Assembly (NCBI GenBank): GCA_013002375.1
Contig: JABDJW010000149.1
Coordinates: 1-35,694, forward strand
From: Acidimicrobiales bacterium
Lineage (GTDB): Bacteria; Actinomycetota; Acidimicrobiia; Acidimicrobiales; SHLQ01
Direction: 5' to 3'
Length of the DNA: 35,694 nucleotides
The translations under genes and the position numbers were made by a program. Within the stretch, counting starts at the first letter, position 1. Each line of letters starts with the position of its first letter. The notes under the pieces are model-generated. The model was not told the origin of the DNA. It made no database searches and worked only from the letters and a program-made list of their open reading frames with translations. This document shows, in pieces, positions 16,997-29,482 of the stretch.

Positions 16997-18594
16997 GCAG
17001 CGCCACGAGTTCGACAATGTTCACGCCGCAGCGTCGCCGGGTGAAGTCGACGACCGGACAGATCCTGGGCATCGCGATGGTCTTCGTGAGCCTGGGGCTG
17101 GTGGTCTCGGCCGTGGTCGAGCTGGTCGGTGGTGGAACCGGCGAGGGTCCGCTCCTGATCTCCGCCCTGGTGTTCATCGTCGGCGGGGTGCTGTTGGTCT
17201 GGGCCACGAGAGTGGGTGAAACAACGCCGGTCGCCGTGTTCACTGCCGTCGCGGTCACCTGGTTCACGGTGACCGCGCTGGGTTCGTTGCCGTACATCCT
17301 CGATCGCACGATGGCCGCGCCGGGCGTCACCCGGTGGGTCGAGATCGCCGACGCCTTCTTCGAGGCGGCCTCTGGATTCAGTTGCACCGGCTCGACCGTG
17401 CTGTCGAATCTCCCCGATCTCAACGACCCGGACCCGGCCATTGGCAAGGGCATCCTGTTCTGGCGCCAGCTCACCCAGTGGTACGGCGGGATGGGCATCG
17501 TCGTCCTCGTGCTGGCCGTGCTTCCCGCACTCGGGGCCAGCGCGACCGACTTCCTGGCCGCCGAGGCGCCGGGTGACACAGCCGACAAGGTCGTGCCCCG
17601 CATCGGTGAGACCGCCAAGCGGCTGTGGCTGCTCTATGTCGGGGTCACCGGCTTCATGTCGTTGCTGTACGTCGTGGCCGGTATGTCGATCTTCGACGGG
17701 CTCCAGCACGGCCTGACCTCGGCGGCGACCGGGGGGTTCTCGCCCTACAACGACAGCATCGGTGAATTCGACAGCGTCGCGATCGAACTTGCGTGTATGG
17801 CGGCGATGTTGATCGGTGGCACCAACTTCGTGCTGCACTACCGAGCCGTCCGGGGCGATGTGGGGGTGTACTGGCGCGATCAGGAGTTCCGGACCTACGC
17901 GGCGATCACCGCGGGCTTCGGCACGCTGGTGATCGTTCCTCTTCTGATCGACGGTTCGCTCGGCGGTCTCGGCACCGTACTCCGAGCCGGCATCTTCAAC
18001 ACCGTGACCCTCATCACCAGCACCGGCTTCGGGAACGCCCAGGGTCCTGGGACCGCGGGCGACTTCACCTCCTGGATTCCCGCGCCGATCGTCATCTTCT
18101 TGATCCTGATGTTCATCGGCGGCTGCACCGGTTCGACATCGGGCGGCAGCAAGGTCTTGCGGGCCCGGGTGTTGGGTGGGGTGGCCCGGCGCAGTCTCAA
18201 GCAGATCCGGCACCCGCGGGGCGTGTTCCCGATCAAACTCGACGGCCGTTCGCTACCGGAGCGCGTGGTGGAGCGCATCACCACCTTCATCGTGATCTAC
18301 TTCGGGCTCGCGGTGGTGGGAACGGTGGTGATCACGCTGCTCGGCGCCGAGTTCCAGACCGCGTTGGCCGGCGTACTCTCGTCGCTGGGCAACATGGGTC
18401 CCGCGCTGGGCGAATCCGGCCCGACCGGCACGTTCGTCGCCGGATTCAACACCCCGGCGCGGCTGTTGCTGGCGGTACTCATGATCGTCGGACGGCTCGA
18501 ACTCTTCGCCGTGCTGCTGATGTTTCTCGGCGGCTTCCGGCGGTTGCGCTTCCTGGTGCCTCGGCTCGATCATCGCTCGCGCTACCAGGAGTAG
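16993..18594 (+). CDS. trkH: TrkH-family potassium transporter subunit, canonical copy (TrkH2)
   Basis: The 533-residue membrane protein is a more standard TrkH. It has the filters SGFSCTGSTVL, ATGGFSPYN, TSTGFGNAQG and SLGNMGPALG, the family motif QWYGGMGIVVLVLAVLP, and the gate loop GGCTGSTSGGSKVLR. About ten hydrophobic helices surround them. The function is K+ uptake driven by the membrane potential, gated by TrkA. The start is GTG 16993, which overlaps the TrkH1 stop as GTGA; a much longer upstream frame is only an overlap with trkH1 in another frame. A short Ser/Thr-rich N-terminus (about 8 residues) precedes FTPQRRRVKSTTGQ. It ends 54 bases before the convergent M18 aminopeptidase gene; I see no clear terminator there. 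Confidence 0.92.
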   Translation: MSSATSSTMFTPQRRRVKSTTGQILGIAMVFVSLGLVVSAVVELVGGGTGEGPLLISALVFIVGGVLLVWATRVGETTPVAVFTAVAVTWFTVTALGSLPYILDRTMAAPGVTRWVEIADAFFEAASGFSCTGSTVLSNLPDLNDPDPAIGKGILFWRQLTQWYGGMGIVVLVLAVLPALGASATDFLAAEAPGDTADKVVPRIGETAKRLWLLYVGVTGFMSLLYVVAGMSIFDGLQHGLTSAATGGFSPYNDSIGEFDSVAIELACMAAMLIGGTNFVLHYRAVRGDVGVYWRDQEFRTYAAITAGFGTLVIVPLLIDGSLGGLGTVLRAGIFNTVTLITSTGFGNAQGPGTAGDFTSWIPAPIVIFLILMFIGGCTGSTSGGSKVLRARVLGGVARRSLKQIRHPRGVFPIKLDGRSLPERVVERITTFIVIYFGLAVVGTVVITLLGAEFQTALAGVLSSLGNMGPALGESGPTGTFVAGFNTPARLLLAVLMIVGRLELFAVLLMFLGGFRRLRFLVPRLDHRSRYQE

Positions 18595-18648
18595 ACCCCA
18601 CCAGAAGCAGACCGGCCCTCGAGCGCAGGCTCAACGTCGGTGCGCCGG

Positions 18649-19950
18649 CTAGGGGTTCGTGAACAGTTCGACGAGGGCGGCGTGGAACATTGCGGCGTCG
18701 TCGGTGCCGCAGGTCTCGCGCGCCGAGTGCATCGCCAACTGGGGGCAACCGACGTCGACCGTCGCCATGCCGAGCTCCGCAGCGCTGATCGGGCCGATGG
18801 TCGAGCCGCAGGCCAGGTCGGTACGGGTCACGAACTCCTGCACCGGCACGCCGGCGCGGTCGCACGCCCGACGAAATGCCGCGGCCGTCTCGGCCGTCGT
18901 GGCGTAGCGTTCGTTGGCGTTGTACTTCAGCACGGGTCCGGCGTTGAGGGCGATCTGATGGTCGGGTTCGTGGCGGTCGGCGTAGTTCGGATGGGTCGCG
19001 TGGGCGCCATCGGCTGAGACCAACAACGAGTTGGCGATGGCGCGCCGGAAGGCGCCGTGATCGCCGCCGCGGGCGCTGACCGAACGCTCGAGCACCGAGG
19101 CCAGGAGGGGAGAGCCGGCGCCGCTTGCCGAGGTCGAGCCCACCTCTTCGTGATCGAACAAGGCGATCATCGGGACCGAGTCAGGGGTCTCGGCCGTTGC
19201 GGTCAAGACCCGTTGCGCGACGAAACACGAGAGCTGATTGTCGATCCGCGGCGCGGCGAGCAGGTTCTTCCGATACCCGTAGATCTGGGGCGGCCGGACA
19301 TCGTGGAGCATGAGTTCGTGGCTCAAGACATCGGCCGGGTCGACGTCGGCCAGCTCGGCGATGAGGGCGAGGGGCTGTTCGGGCGCGCCTTTTGCATCAT
19401 CGCTGCCCGCGAACCCGCCGATTGGCGCCATGTGCTGTTGCTTGTTCAGCAGGAGGCCAGTCGTCGAGATCTCGCGATCGAGGTGAATGGCCAGCTGCGG
19501 AATCACGAACAACGGATCGTCGGTGTGGACCAGGACGCCTTTTTGGTCATCGCCGTCCCGGACCACCACTCGTCCGGACAGACCCAATTCACGATCGAGC
19601 CAGGAATTCAACAGCACGCCGCCGTAGACCTCGACCCCCACCTGGGCCAAACCCACCTTGGAAGTGCCCGGTTGAGGCTTCAGCCGGAGGTTCGGGCTGT
19701 CGGTATGGGCGCCGATGATACGAAAGCCGGCCTCGGCTGGTTGACCTTGATGCGCCCAGGCCACGATCGCCCCGTTGCGCCGGAGGTAGAACCCACCGTG
19801 CTCGGTCGGCCACGGTTCGTGGTCGTTCACGCCGACGAAACCCTCCGCCGCCAGCGCGCTCGCCACCGTCTCCACGACGTGAAAAGGGCTGGGAGAGGCA
19901 GAAATATCGGCCATAATGTCATTGATCATGTGGGCGTCGCTCGGTGCCAT
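18649..19950 (-). CDS. apeB: M18-family aminopeptidase
   Basis: The 433-residue protein matches the M18 family (aspartyl aminopeptidase-like; ApeB), cytosolic di-zinc enzymes that remove N-terminal, often acidic, residues and form large shells. Zinc and catalytic motifs are present: GAHTDSPNLRLKP with the first His and Asp, FDHEEVGSTSASGA with the Glu pair, ADGAHATHPNY, and the last ligand His in GCPQLAMHSARE. The lysine in GPVLKYNANERY is also conserved. The start at 19950 is favoured by CATCAT six bases upstream; in-frame Met codons 7 and 12 residues later are alternatives. The gene diverges from gltB over a 196-base gap and converges with trkH2. Confidence 0.93.
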   Translation of the reverse strand: MAPSDAHMINDIMADISASPSPFHVVETVASALAAEGFVGVNDHEPWPTEHGGFYLRRNGAIVAWAHQGQPAEAGFRIIGAHTDSPNLRLKPQPGTSKVGLAQVGVEVYGGVLLNSWLDRELGLSGRVVVRDGDDQKGVLVHTDDPLFVIPQLAIHLDREISTTGLLLNKQQHMAPIGGFAGSDDAKGAPEQPLALIAELADVDPADVLSHELMLHDVRPPQIYGYRKNLLAAPRIDNQLSCFVAQRVLTATAETPDSVPMIALFDHEEVGSTSASGAGSPLLASVLERSVSARGGDHGAFRRAIANSLLVSADGAHATHPNYADRHEPDHQIALNAGPVLKYNANERYATTAETAAAFRRACDRAGVPVQEFVTRTDLACGSTIGPISAAELGMATVDVGCPQLAMHSARETCGTDDAAMFHAALVELFTNP

Positions 19951-19962
19951 GGGTCTATGATG
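19951..19962 (-). promoter_or_regulatory. Possible leaderless -10 element of the M18 aminopeptidase gene
   Basis: On the minus strand CATCAT (19962-19957) is followed by six bases and the ATG at 19950. The remaining gap up to gltB (19963-20146) shows only short imperfect repeats of GCGCAACGAnGCGC type at about 20010-20050 and no other signal I can support. Confidence 0.35.
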
Positions 19963-20137
19963 GCTCAGCTACCGGGCGTTTCCGGGTACCTCCCAACGGA
20001 TCGTCCAAGCGCAACGAAGCGCTGATCCGGACCCGAGCGCAACGACGCGCAGCGCCAGCGACCATGCTGATGCAGTGGCCGTGGTAGTTCCCTCGTCTTT
20101 TGATCCTTCTCACCGACGTCATCGGGCGCCGACGACC

Positions 20138-20142
20138 AGGAG
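20138..20142 (+). promoter_or_regulatory. Ribosome binding site fixing the gltB start
   Basis: AGGAG lies four bases before ATG 20147. It places the catalytic Cys at residue 21 after a short propeptide, as expected, and excludes the longer frame from 20075. Confidence 0.65.
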
Positions 20143-20146
20143 CGTT

Positions 20147-24760
<4,614 letters not shown>

Positions 24761-24774
24761 GAGGACGACTTCAC

Positions 24775-26235
24775 ATGGGTGACCCCAGAGGCTTTCTGAA
24801 ACACGAGCGGATGCTGCCGAAGTACCGGCCCCGCGAGCTACGGCTGCGGGACTGGAACGAGGTCTACGAGGACTTCAGCACCAATGAGCTCCAGGTCCAG
24901 GCGTCGCGCTGCATGGATTGCGGCATTCCGTTCTGTAACAACGGTTGCCCGTTGGGCAACCTGATCCCGGACTGGAACGACCTCGTCTACCAGAACCAAT
25001 GGCGTATGGCGATCGATCGATTGCACGCAACCAACAACTTCCCGGAATTCACCGGGCGACTCTGTCCGGCACCGTGCGAGGCGGCGTGTGTTCTCGGCAT
25101 CAACGAGGATCCCGTCACGATCAAACGGGTCGAGGTCGAGATCATCGACCGGGCGTGGGCCGAAGGCTGGGTCCAGCCGCTGCCACCGAGCAAGACGACC
25201 GGAAACGCCGTCGCTGTCGTCGGGTCGGGGCCCGCCGGGTTGGCCGCGGCCCAGCAGCTGACGCGAGCCGGTCACCGGGTCGTGGTCTTCGAACGGGCCG
25301 ACCGGATCGGCGGCCTGCTGCGGTACGGCATTCCCGAATTCAAGATGGAGAAGCGCCACCTCGAACGCCGGCTCGAACAGATGGAGGCCGAAGGCACCGA
25401 GTTCCGGGTCAGCACCAACGTCGGTGTCGACATCACCGTCGATGAGCTCGAGGCCGACTTCGACGCCGTCGTTCTGGCCGGTGGTGCGACGGCGGCCCGA
25501 GACCTGCCGATTCCGGGCCGCGAGCTCGACGGCGTCCATCAAGCGATGGAGTATCTGCCGCTGGCCAACAAGGTGCAGGAGGGCGACATGCCCGCGTCGC
25601 CGATCGACGCCCACGGCAAGCACGTGATCATCATCGGCGGCGGCGATACCGGGGCCGACTGCCTGGGTACTGCGCACCGCCAAGGCGCGGCCTCGATCCA
25701 CCAGTTCGAGATCATGCCGCGGCCCCCGGAATTTCGCAGCGACGCGAATCCCTGGCCCACCTGGCCGGTGATCTACCGAACGTCGTCGGCGCACGATGAA
25801 GGCGGCGAGCGAGACTTCGCGATCAACACCACCGAGTTCGTCGGCGAAGATGGCCGGCTCACCATGTTGCGGACCGTCCACGTCGAACAGGTCTTCACCG
25901 ACGGCCGCATGAGTTTCGAGCCCATCGAAGGCACCGAGCGGGATTTCCCGGCCGATCTCGTATTTCTGGCGATGGGTTTCACCGGTCCGGAAACCAACGG
26001 ATTGCTCGACGACCTCGGGGTCGAACTCGACGGTCGCGGCAACGTCGTCCGTGACAGCGACTACCGGACGACGGTCGACGATGTCTACGTCTGCGGTGAC
26101 ATGGGACGGGGGCAATCGCTGATCGTCTGGGCCATCGCCGAGGGTCGGTCGTGTGCGGCGGCCGTCGATGCTGCGCTGACCGGACGCTCGGACCTCCCGG
26201 CCCCGATTCCGCCCACGGCGGCCCCTTTGCGCTGA
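24775..26235 (+). CDS. gltD: Glutamate synthase small subunit
   Basis: The 486-residue protein passes electrons from NADPH through FAD and iron-sulfur clusters to GltB. The N-terminal cluster-binding region carries C46, C49, C54 and C58 in RCMDCGIPFCNNGC, and a second set in LCPAPCEAAC. The FAD site is VAVVGSGPAGLAAAQQL, the NADPH site IIIGGGDTGADCLG, and the final FAD motif YVCGDMGRGQSLIVWAIAEG. Length is typical. AGAGGA at 24760-24765 lies nine bases before the ATG, directly overlapping the gltB stop, so the two genes form one operon. The next genes (conservon) begin 85 bases later with their own likely promoter, so they are probably a separate unit. Confidence 0.97.
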   Translation: MGDPRGFLKHERMLPKYRPRELRLRDWNEVYEDFSTNELQVQASRCMDCGIPFCNNGCPLGNLIPDWNDLVYQNQWRMAIDRLHATNNFPEFTGRLCPAPCEAACVLGINEDPVTIKRVEVEIIDRAWAEGWVQPLPPSKTTGNAVAVVGSGPAGLAAAQQLTRAGHRVVVFERADRIGGLLRYGIPEFKMEKRHLERRLEQMEAEGTEFRVSTNVGVDITVDELEADFDAVVLAGGATAARDLPIPGRELDGVHQAMEYLPLANKVQEGDMPASPIDAHGKHVIIIGGGDTGADCLGTAHRQGAASIHQFEIMPRPPEFRSDANPWPTWPVIYRTSSAHDEGGERDFAINTTEFVGEDGRLTMLRTVHVEQVFTDGRMSFEPIEGTERDFPADLVFLAMGFTGPETNGLLDDLGVELDGRGNVVRDSDYRTTVDDVYVCGDMGRGQSLIVWAIAEGRSCAAAVDAALTGRSDLPAPIPPTAAPLR

Positions 26236-26252
26236 GAAGTTCTTAACTCGCC

Positions 26253-26258
26253 TGTAAT
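26253..26258 (+). promoter_or_regulatory. Possible -10 element of the conservon operon
   Basis: TGTAAT lies about 63 bases before the cvnA ATG, in an AT-richer stretch that also contains TTCTTAAC upstream (26240-26247). A promoter here would give a leader containing the hairpin at 26265-26293. Confidence 0.35.
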
Positions 26259-26264
26259 TGCGCC

Positions 26265-26293
26265 GATGAAGCTACGAGGGAAACCCCTTCATC
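26265..26293 (+). other. Leader hairpin before cvnA
   Basis: GATGAAG (26265-26271) is the exact complement of CTTCATC (26287-26293). Inside, GGG and CCC pair around an AAA loop, leaving a six-base bulge on the left arm. The hairpin is 27 bases before the cvnA ATG and 17 bases before its ribosome binding site GAGGA (26311-26315). Confidence 0.45.
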
Positions 26294-26320
26294 GACATCG
26301 CAAGCTCCTCGAGGATCACC

Positions 26321-27985
26321 ATGGGCGAAAATATGACGCTGAGCCGCAAGATCCGGCTGGCCTACTGCTTCCCAGTAGGCGGCATGGTCGTTGTCGGTGC
26401 GATGGGCCTGGTCGGCCTGTCCGGCACCATTGTCGCGGTCGCCGCAGTGGCCATGGCCGTCATTGCATTGCTCGTTGGATTCGTCATCGGTCGCCAGGTG
26501 CGAAAAGCGGTCGCCAAGGTGTCGGAGCAAGCCCAGCATGTGGCCGACGAACTCCCGACGTTCGCCAAGGCGGTGCGTGAGGGTCGGCCCGAATTCGTGC
26601 CGACGCTCGAAGGCGTTTCGGCCCTGGGTGACGACGATCTCGACGAACTGGCCCGGTCGATCAATGTCATCGGCACGCTGGCCACCGAGCAAGCCAGGGA
26701 CTTCGGCGAGCTCGCCCGTCAGGGTGTGGGCGATGTGTTCGTCAGCATCATGCGACGGAACCAGTTGCTCCTCGACCGTCAGATGGCCCTGATCGACCGG
26801 CTCGAAGCGAGCGAACGGGACCCCGACCGGCTCGAGAACCTGTTCACGATCGACCATCTCACCACCCGAATCCGGCGCAACTCCGACAGCCTGTTGGTCC
26901 TCGCCGGTCATGGTCAGGCCCAGCCGACCGCCGAGCCGATTCCGTTGCACGACGTGCTCCGGGTCGCGCAGGCTGAGGTGGCCAACTTCGAGATCGTCGA
27001 GATCCGCAATGCTCCGAAGGTCATGGTGAGCCCGGGTCGTGCGGCATCGCTGGCCCACCTCGTGGCCGAGCTGATCGAGAACGCAACCAAACACGCCGGC
27101 GACCAGTCGGTCGCAGTCGACGCCGAAGTACAGGGCGACATCCTTCGAGTCTCGGTCATCGATGGCGGACCGGGCATGGCCCAGAGCCGCCTCGATGAGA
27201 TCAACGCCCTGCTCCAGGAACCGCCGCCGGTGGGCCTGGCCAGCGGCGATTGGGTTGGTTTCAACGTGGTGAGCCGCCTGGCCGTGCAACTGGACGCTCG
27301 GGTACGACTCGTGTCGGGCGCCGAAGGTGGCCTGATCGCGTGGATCGAAGTACCGGCTGCGCAGTTGTTGATGCCCTCCCTCGCTCGCCCCGAGCCGACC
27401 GATTCGACGGCCGACGAGGCTGTCGCCGGCATCGCCGATACCGATATCGATCCGTTGGATGCGGTCGCGGACGAGTTCTTCGCTGATCCTGCCGAACCGG
27501 CCGACGAGCAACCGACCGAAGACAAGGCAGCCGAAGAACCGCCGGCACAGCAAGTCGCGGGTGTTCTACCCAGCCGGCAGTCCGAGACCTCCGACCTCGA
27601 TCCGGTCAGCGACTGGTCGCCCGGTCACACCGAAGACGCACTGCCGAGCCGTGGTTCGGCCAGTGCGAGTCCTGCCGTCGCCGAGGAACCGATGACCAGC
27701 GCCGACCTCGCCGCTGAACCCCCGGCCGCAGTTCCGGACTGGATGCGCGAGTCGACGCCGGCTCCGGCGCCGACCTTCTCGGTGGAAGCTCCCGAGACCC
27801 TCGATGCCGCACTGGACGCCGACTTCGACGGGCTCCCGACCCGGGGCTCCGAGCCTTCGGTGGTCGATCCGGCGGTGCCGGCGCTCGGCGCCAGCCGGCG
27901 AGAACGAGATCCCGAGGATGTGCGAAGCATTCTCTCGCGCTACCAGCGCAAGGATCAGGGCGGAACCGAAGGAGCGAATGGGTGA
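26321..27985 (+). CDS. cvnA: Conservon protein CvnA, membrane sensor kinase-like ATPase
   Basis: The 554-residue protein is the histidine kinase-like member of a conservon. Two hydrophobic helices (about 14-33 and 36-57) are joined by almost no loop, so there is no outside sensor domain. A HAMP-like or coiled-coil stretch follows (58-140), then the dimer helices with the family pattern FTIDHLTTRIRRNSDSLLVL (H179), and a GHKL ATPase domain with N-box ELIENATKHA (N254), G1 box DGGPGM (281-286) and GDWVGFNVVSRLA. Residues about 350-525 are acidic, Pro/Ala-rich and probably disordered, and include a repeated LPSRGS-like motif. The tail DPEDVRSILSRYQR (530-543) is conserved-looking. Start: GAGGA five bases before the ATG. 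Its stop overlaps the cvnB start as GTGA. Role, from Streptomyces conservons: membrane signalling to a GTPase. Confidence 0.87.
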   Translation: MGENMTLSRKIRLAYCFPVGGMVVVGAMGLVGLSGTIVAVAAVAMAVIALLVGFVIGRQVRKAVAKVSEQAQHVADELPTFAKAVREGRPEFVPTLEGVSALGDDDLDELARSINVIGTLATEQARDFGELARQGVGDVFVSIMRRNQLLLDRQMALIDRLEASERDPDRLENLFTIDHLTTRIRRNSDSLLVLAGHGQAQPTAEPIPLHDVLRVAQAEVANFEIVEIRNAPKVMVSPGRAASLAHLVAELIENATKHAGDQSVAVDAEVQGDILRVSVIDGGPGMAQSRLDEINALLQEPPPVGLASGDWVGFNVVSRLAVQLDARVRLVSGAEGGLIAWIEVPAAQLLMPSLARPEPTDSTADEAVAGIADTDIDPLDAVADEFFADPAEPADEQPTEDKAAEEPPAQQVAGVLPSRQSETSDLDPVSDWSPGHTEDALPSRGSASASPAVAEEPMTSADLAAEPPAAVPDWMRESTPAPAPTFSVEAPETLDAALDADFDGLPTRGSEPSVVDPAVPALGASRRERDPEDVRSILSRYQRKDQGGTEGANG

Positions 27986-28404
27986 TTACTCAAAGCGTTG
28001 AAGCCCAGGCCGTGGCGGGAGCCATCGATGGTTTCGTGGCGATGAACGACGGTATTCATGAAGCGATCCTGGTGAGCCACGACGGCCTGCCGGTGTCGGC
28101 TTCGGCTGGCATCGACCGGAACGCGGCCGATCGCTTCGCGGCGGTCTCCAGCGGTCTGATCGGCCTGGCCTATGGTGCCTCCGCTCGCTTTCAGGGTGGA
28201 CACATTCACGAAGTGATCGTCGAGATGGAACAAGCGTTCCTCCTGGTCACCGGCATCCCCGACGGCTCGAGTCTGGCGGTATTCGCTGATGTCAACGCCG
28301 ACTTGGGCACGGTCGGCTACGAGATGGCCATGCTCAGCGATGATCTCGGTCAAGTACTCACGCCCGCGATTCGGGCTGAACTCCAGCAGGCGCTTCTTCG
28401 ATGA
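27982..28404 (+). CDS. cvnB: Conservon protein CvnB, roadblock/LC7 domain
   Basis: The 140-residue protein is a single roadblock/LC7 domain, the family that includes MglB, a GTPase-activating partner of MglA. Visible features are ILVSHDGLPVSAS in the first strand pair, a helix ADRFAAVSSGLIGLAYGAS, the strand HEVIVEMEQAFLLVTGI, and the SSLAVFADVNADLGTVGYEM helix. In conservons CvnB is thought to bind CvnD and regulate its nucleotide state. AAGGAG (27969-27974) lies seven bases before GTG 27982, which overlaps the cvnA stop. Its own stop overlaps the cvnC start as ATGA. Such overlaps imply tightly coupled production. Confidence 0.93.
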   Translation: MITQSVEAQAVAGAIDGFVAMNDGIHEAILVSHDGLPVSASAGIDRNAADRFAAVSSGLIGLAYGASARFQGGHIHEVIVEMEQAFLLVTGIPDGSSLAVFADVNADLGTVGYEMAMLSDDLGQVLTPAIRAELQQALLR

Positions 28405-28781
28405 ACTTCACTGACGAAACTCCCGTCGAGCCTCGCGGCTTGCGCGTGCGACCGTATGCCCTCACCGGTGGACGAACTCGCTCGGCAACCGACCTGCCGC
28501 TCGAGACCATTGTCAAAACCACCCAGTTCGGCAGGCAGGAACTGACGCACTTGACGCTCGAGCGTCGAGACATCGCCGAGCTGTGTGCCGCCCCGATGGC
28601 GATCGCCGAAATCAGTGCGCACCTGCATGTGCCGCTGGGGGTCGCCCGGGTTCTCGTGGGCGACATGGCGACCGAAGGGCTCCTGGTGACTCACCAAGGA
28701 GCGGCCGAATCGAGCGATCCTGACGCTCGACCGGATGCCTCTCTCCTCGAAAAGGTGCTCCATGGTCTTCAGTCGCTCTGA
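28401..28781 (+). CDS. cvnC: Conservon protein CvnC, DUF742 family
   Basis: The 126-residue protein has the DUF742 pattern: GLRVRPYALTGGRTRS near the N-terminus, LPLETIVKTT, and a winged-helix-like C-terminal half with RRDIAELCAAPMAIAEISAHLHVPLGVARVL. The molecular role of CvnC is unknown; it forms part of a membrane complex with CvnA, B and D in Streptomyces. Translation starts at the ATG in the ATGA overlap with cvnB. The C-terminal 20 bases overlap the start of cvnD. The helix-turn-helix fold could bind DNA, but in this family a protein-binding role is equally likely. Confidence 0.92.
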   Translation: MNFTDETPVEPRGLRVRPYALTGGRTRSATDLPLETIVKTTQFGRQELTHLTLERRDIAELCAAPMAIAEISAHLHVPLGVARVLVGDMATEGLLVTHQGAAESSDPDARPDASLLEKVLHGLQSL

Positions 28782-29388
28782 TGCTCCCGCCGCCCCGCAA
28801 TCCGGCGGCATGACCAACGGATCGGGTAGCTCGAACGATCGAGTCCCGGTCCCCGTAAAAATCATCGTCGCCGGCGGCTTTGCCGTCGGCAAGACAACCT
28901 TCGTCGGCAGCTTGTCGGAGATCGAACCCCTCACCACCGAGGCCAACATGACCACGGCCAGTGAGGGCATCGACGACGCCGGTAGTGCCACCGAGACCAA
29001 GAAGGGCACGACCGTCGCGATGGACTTCGGCCGAATCGGCCTCGGCGACGATCTGGTGCTCTACCTGTTCGGAACACCCGGTCAGGAACGATTCCGATTC
29101 ATGTGGGACGACCTGGTGCGGGGTGCCATCGGTGCTGTGGTGCTCGTCGACACCACTCGCCTCGACGAGTGCTTTGCGGCCGTGGACTACTTCGAAGGCG
29201 GCGGTATCCCGTTCGTCGTTGCGGTGAACCAGTTCAACGGCGCCTTGCGGCATCGCCTCGAGGACGTGCGGGAAGCGCTGGCCATCGGGCCGGACGTTCC
29301 CATGGTCACGACCGATGCCCGAGACCGCGAGGCCACCAAGCAGACCCTGCTGCAACTGGTACGCCACGCCATCGCCCAACAGCACTAG
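28762..29388 (+). CDS. cvnD: Conservon protein CvnD, Ras-like small GTPase
   Basis: The 208-residue protein is the MglA-like GTPase of the conservon. It has the P-loop GGFAVGKTT (38-46), a switch region with TEANMTTASEGID and KKGTTVAMDFG, and FGTPGQERFRFMWDDL in place of the usual DxxG. The guanine-specificity motif reads NQFN (N156-N159), with Asn where NKxD or the NxFD I recall from other CvnD proteins has Asp. The TTDAR loop may be the G5 motif. A Gly/Ser/Pro-rich N-terminal extension (1-30) precedes the domain. ATG 28762 is preferred over 28735 because AAAAGG lies six bases upstream. It ends the operon; a 13-base palindrome follows 16 bases later. Confidence 0.93.
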   Translation: MVFSRSDAPAAPQSGGMTNGSGSSNDRVPVPVKIIVAGGFAVGKTTFVGSLSEIEPLTTEANMTTASEGIDDAGSATETKKGTTVAMDFGRIGLGDDLVLYLFGTPGQERFRFMWDDLVRGAIGAVVLVDTTRLDECFAAVDYFEGGGIPFVVAVNQFNGALRHRLEDVREALAIGPDVPMVTTDARDREATKQTLLQLVRHAIAQQH

Positions 29389-29404
29389 CCGATCCCGTTC
29401 TCTC

Positions 29405-29417
29405 GGTGTCTGACACC
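29405..29417. other. Perfect 13-bp palindrome GGTGTCTGACACC
   Basis: Six-base arms flank a single central base, 16 bases after the cvnD stop and 65 before the glycosyltransferase start. The one-base loop does not suit an RNA hairpin, so a protein-binding DNA site is more likely. The rest of the gap shows nothing else clear. Confidence 0.5.
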
Positions 29418-29470
29418 CTTGCCGCGCATTGGGTGGGTTCGTCGGTTGGGCACTGATCGCCGCGGTTTGC

Positions 29471-29482
29471 CATCGTTGGCGC
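29471..29482 (+). promoter_or_regulatory. Possible leaderless -10 element of the GT2 gene
   Basis: CATCGT (29471-29476) is followed by six bases and GTG 29483. No ribosome binding site is visible. Confidence 0.35.

Noticed and set aside
15401..18213. Long minus-strand frames opposite trkH1 and trkH2
   Set aside because: The products are polar and His/Gln/Arg-rich, while the plus strand encodes clear channel filters and helices.
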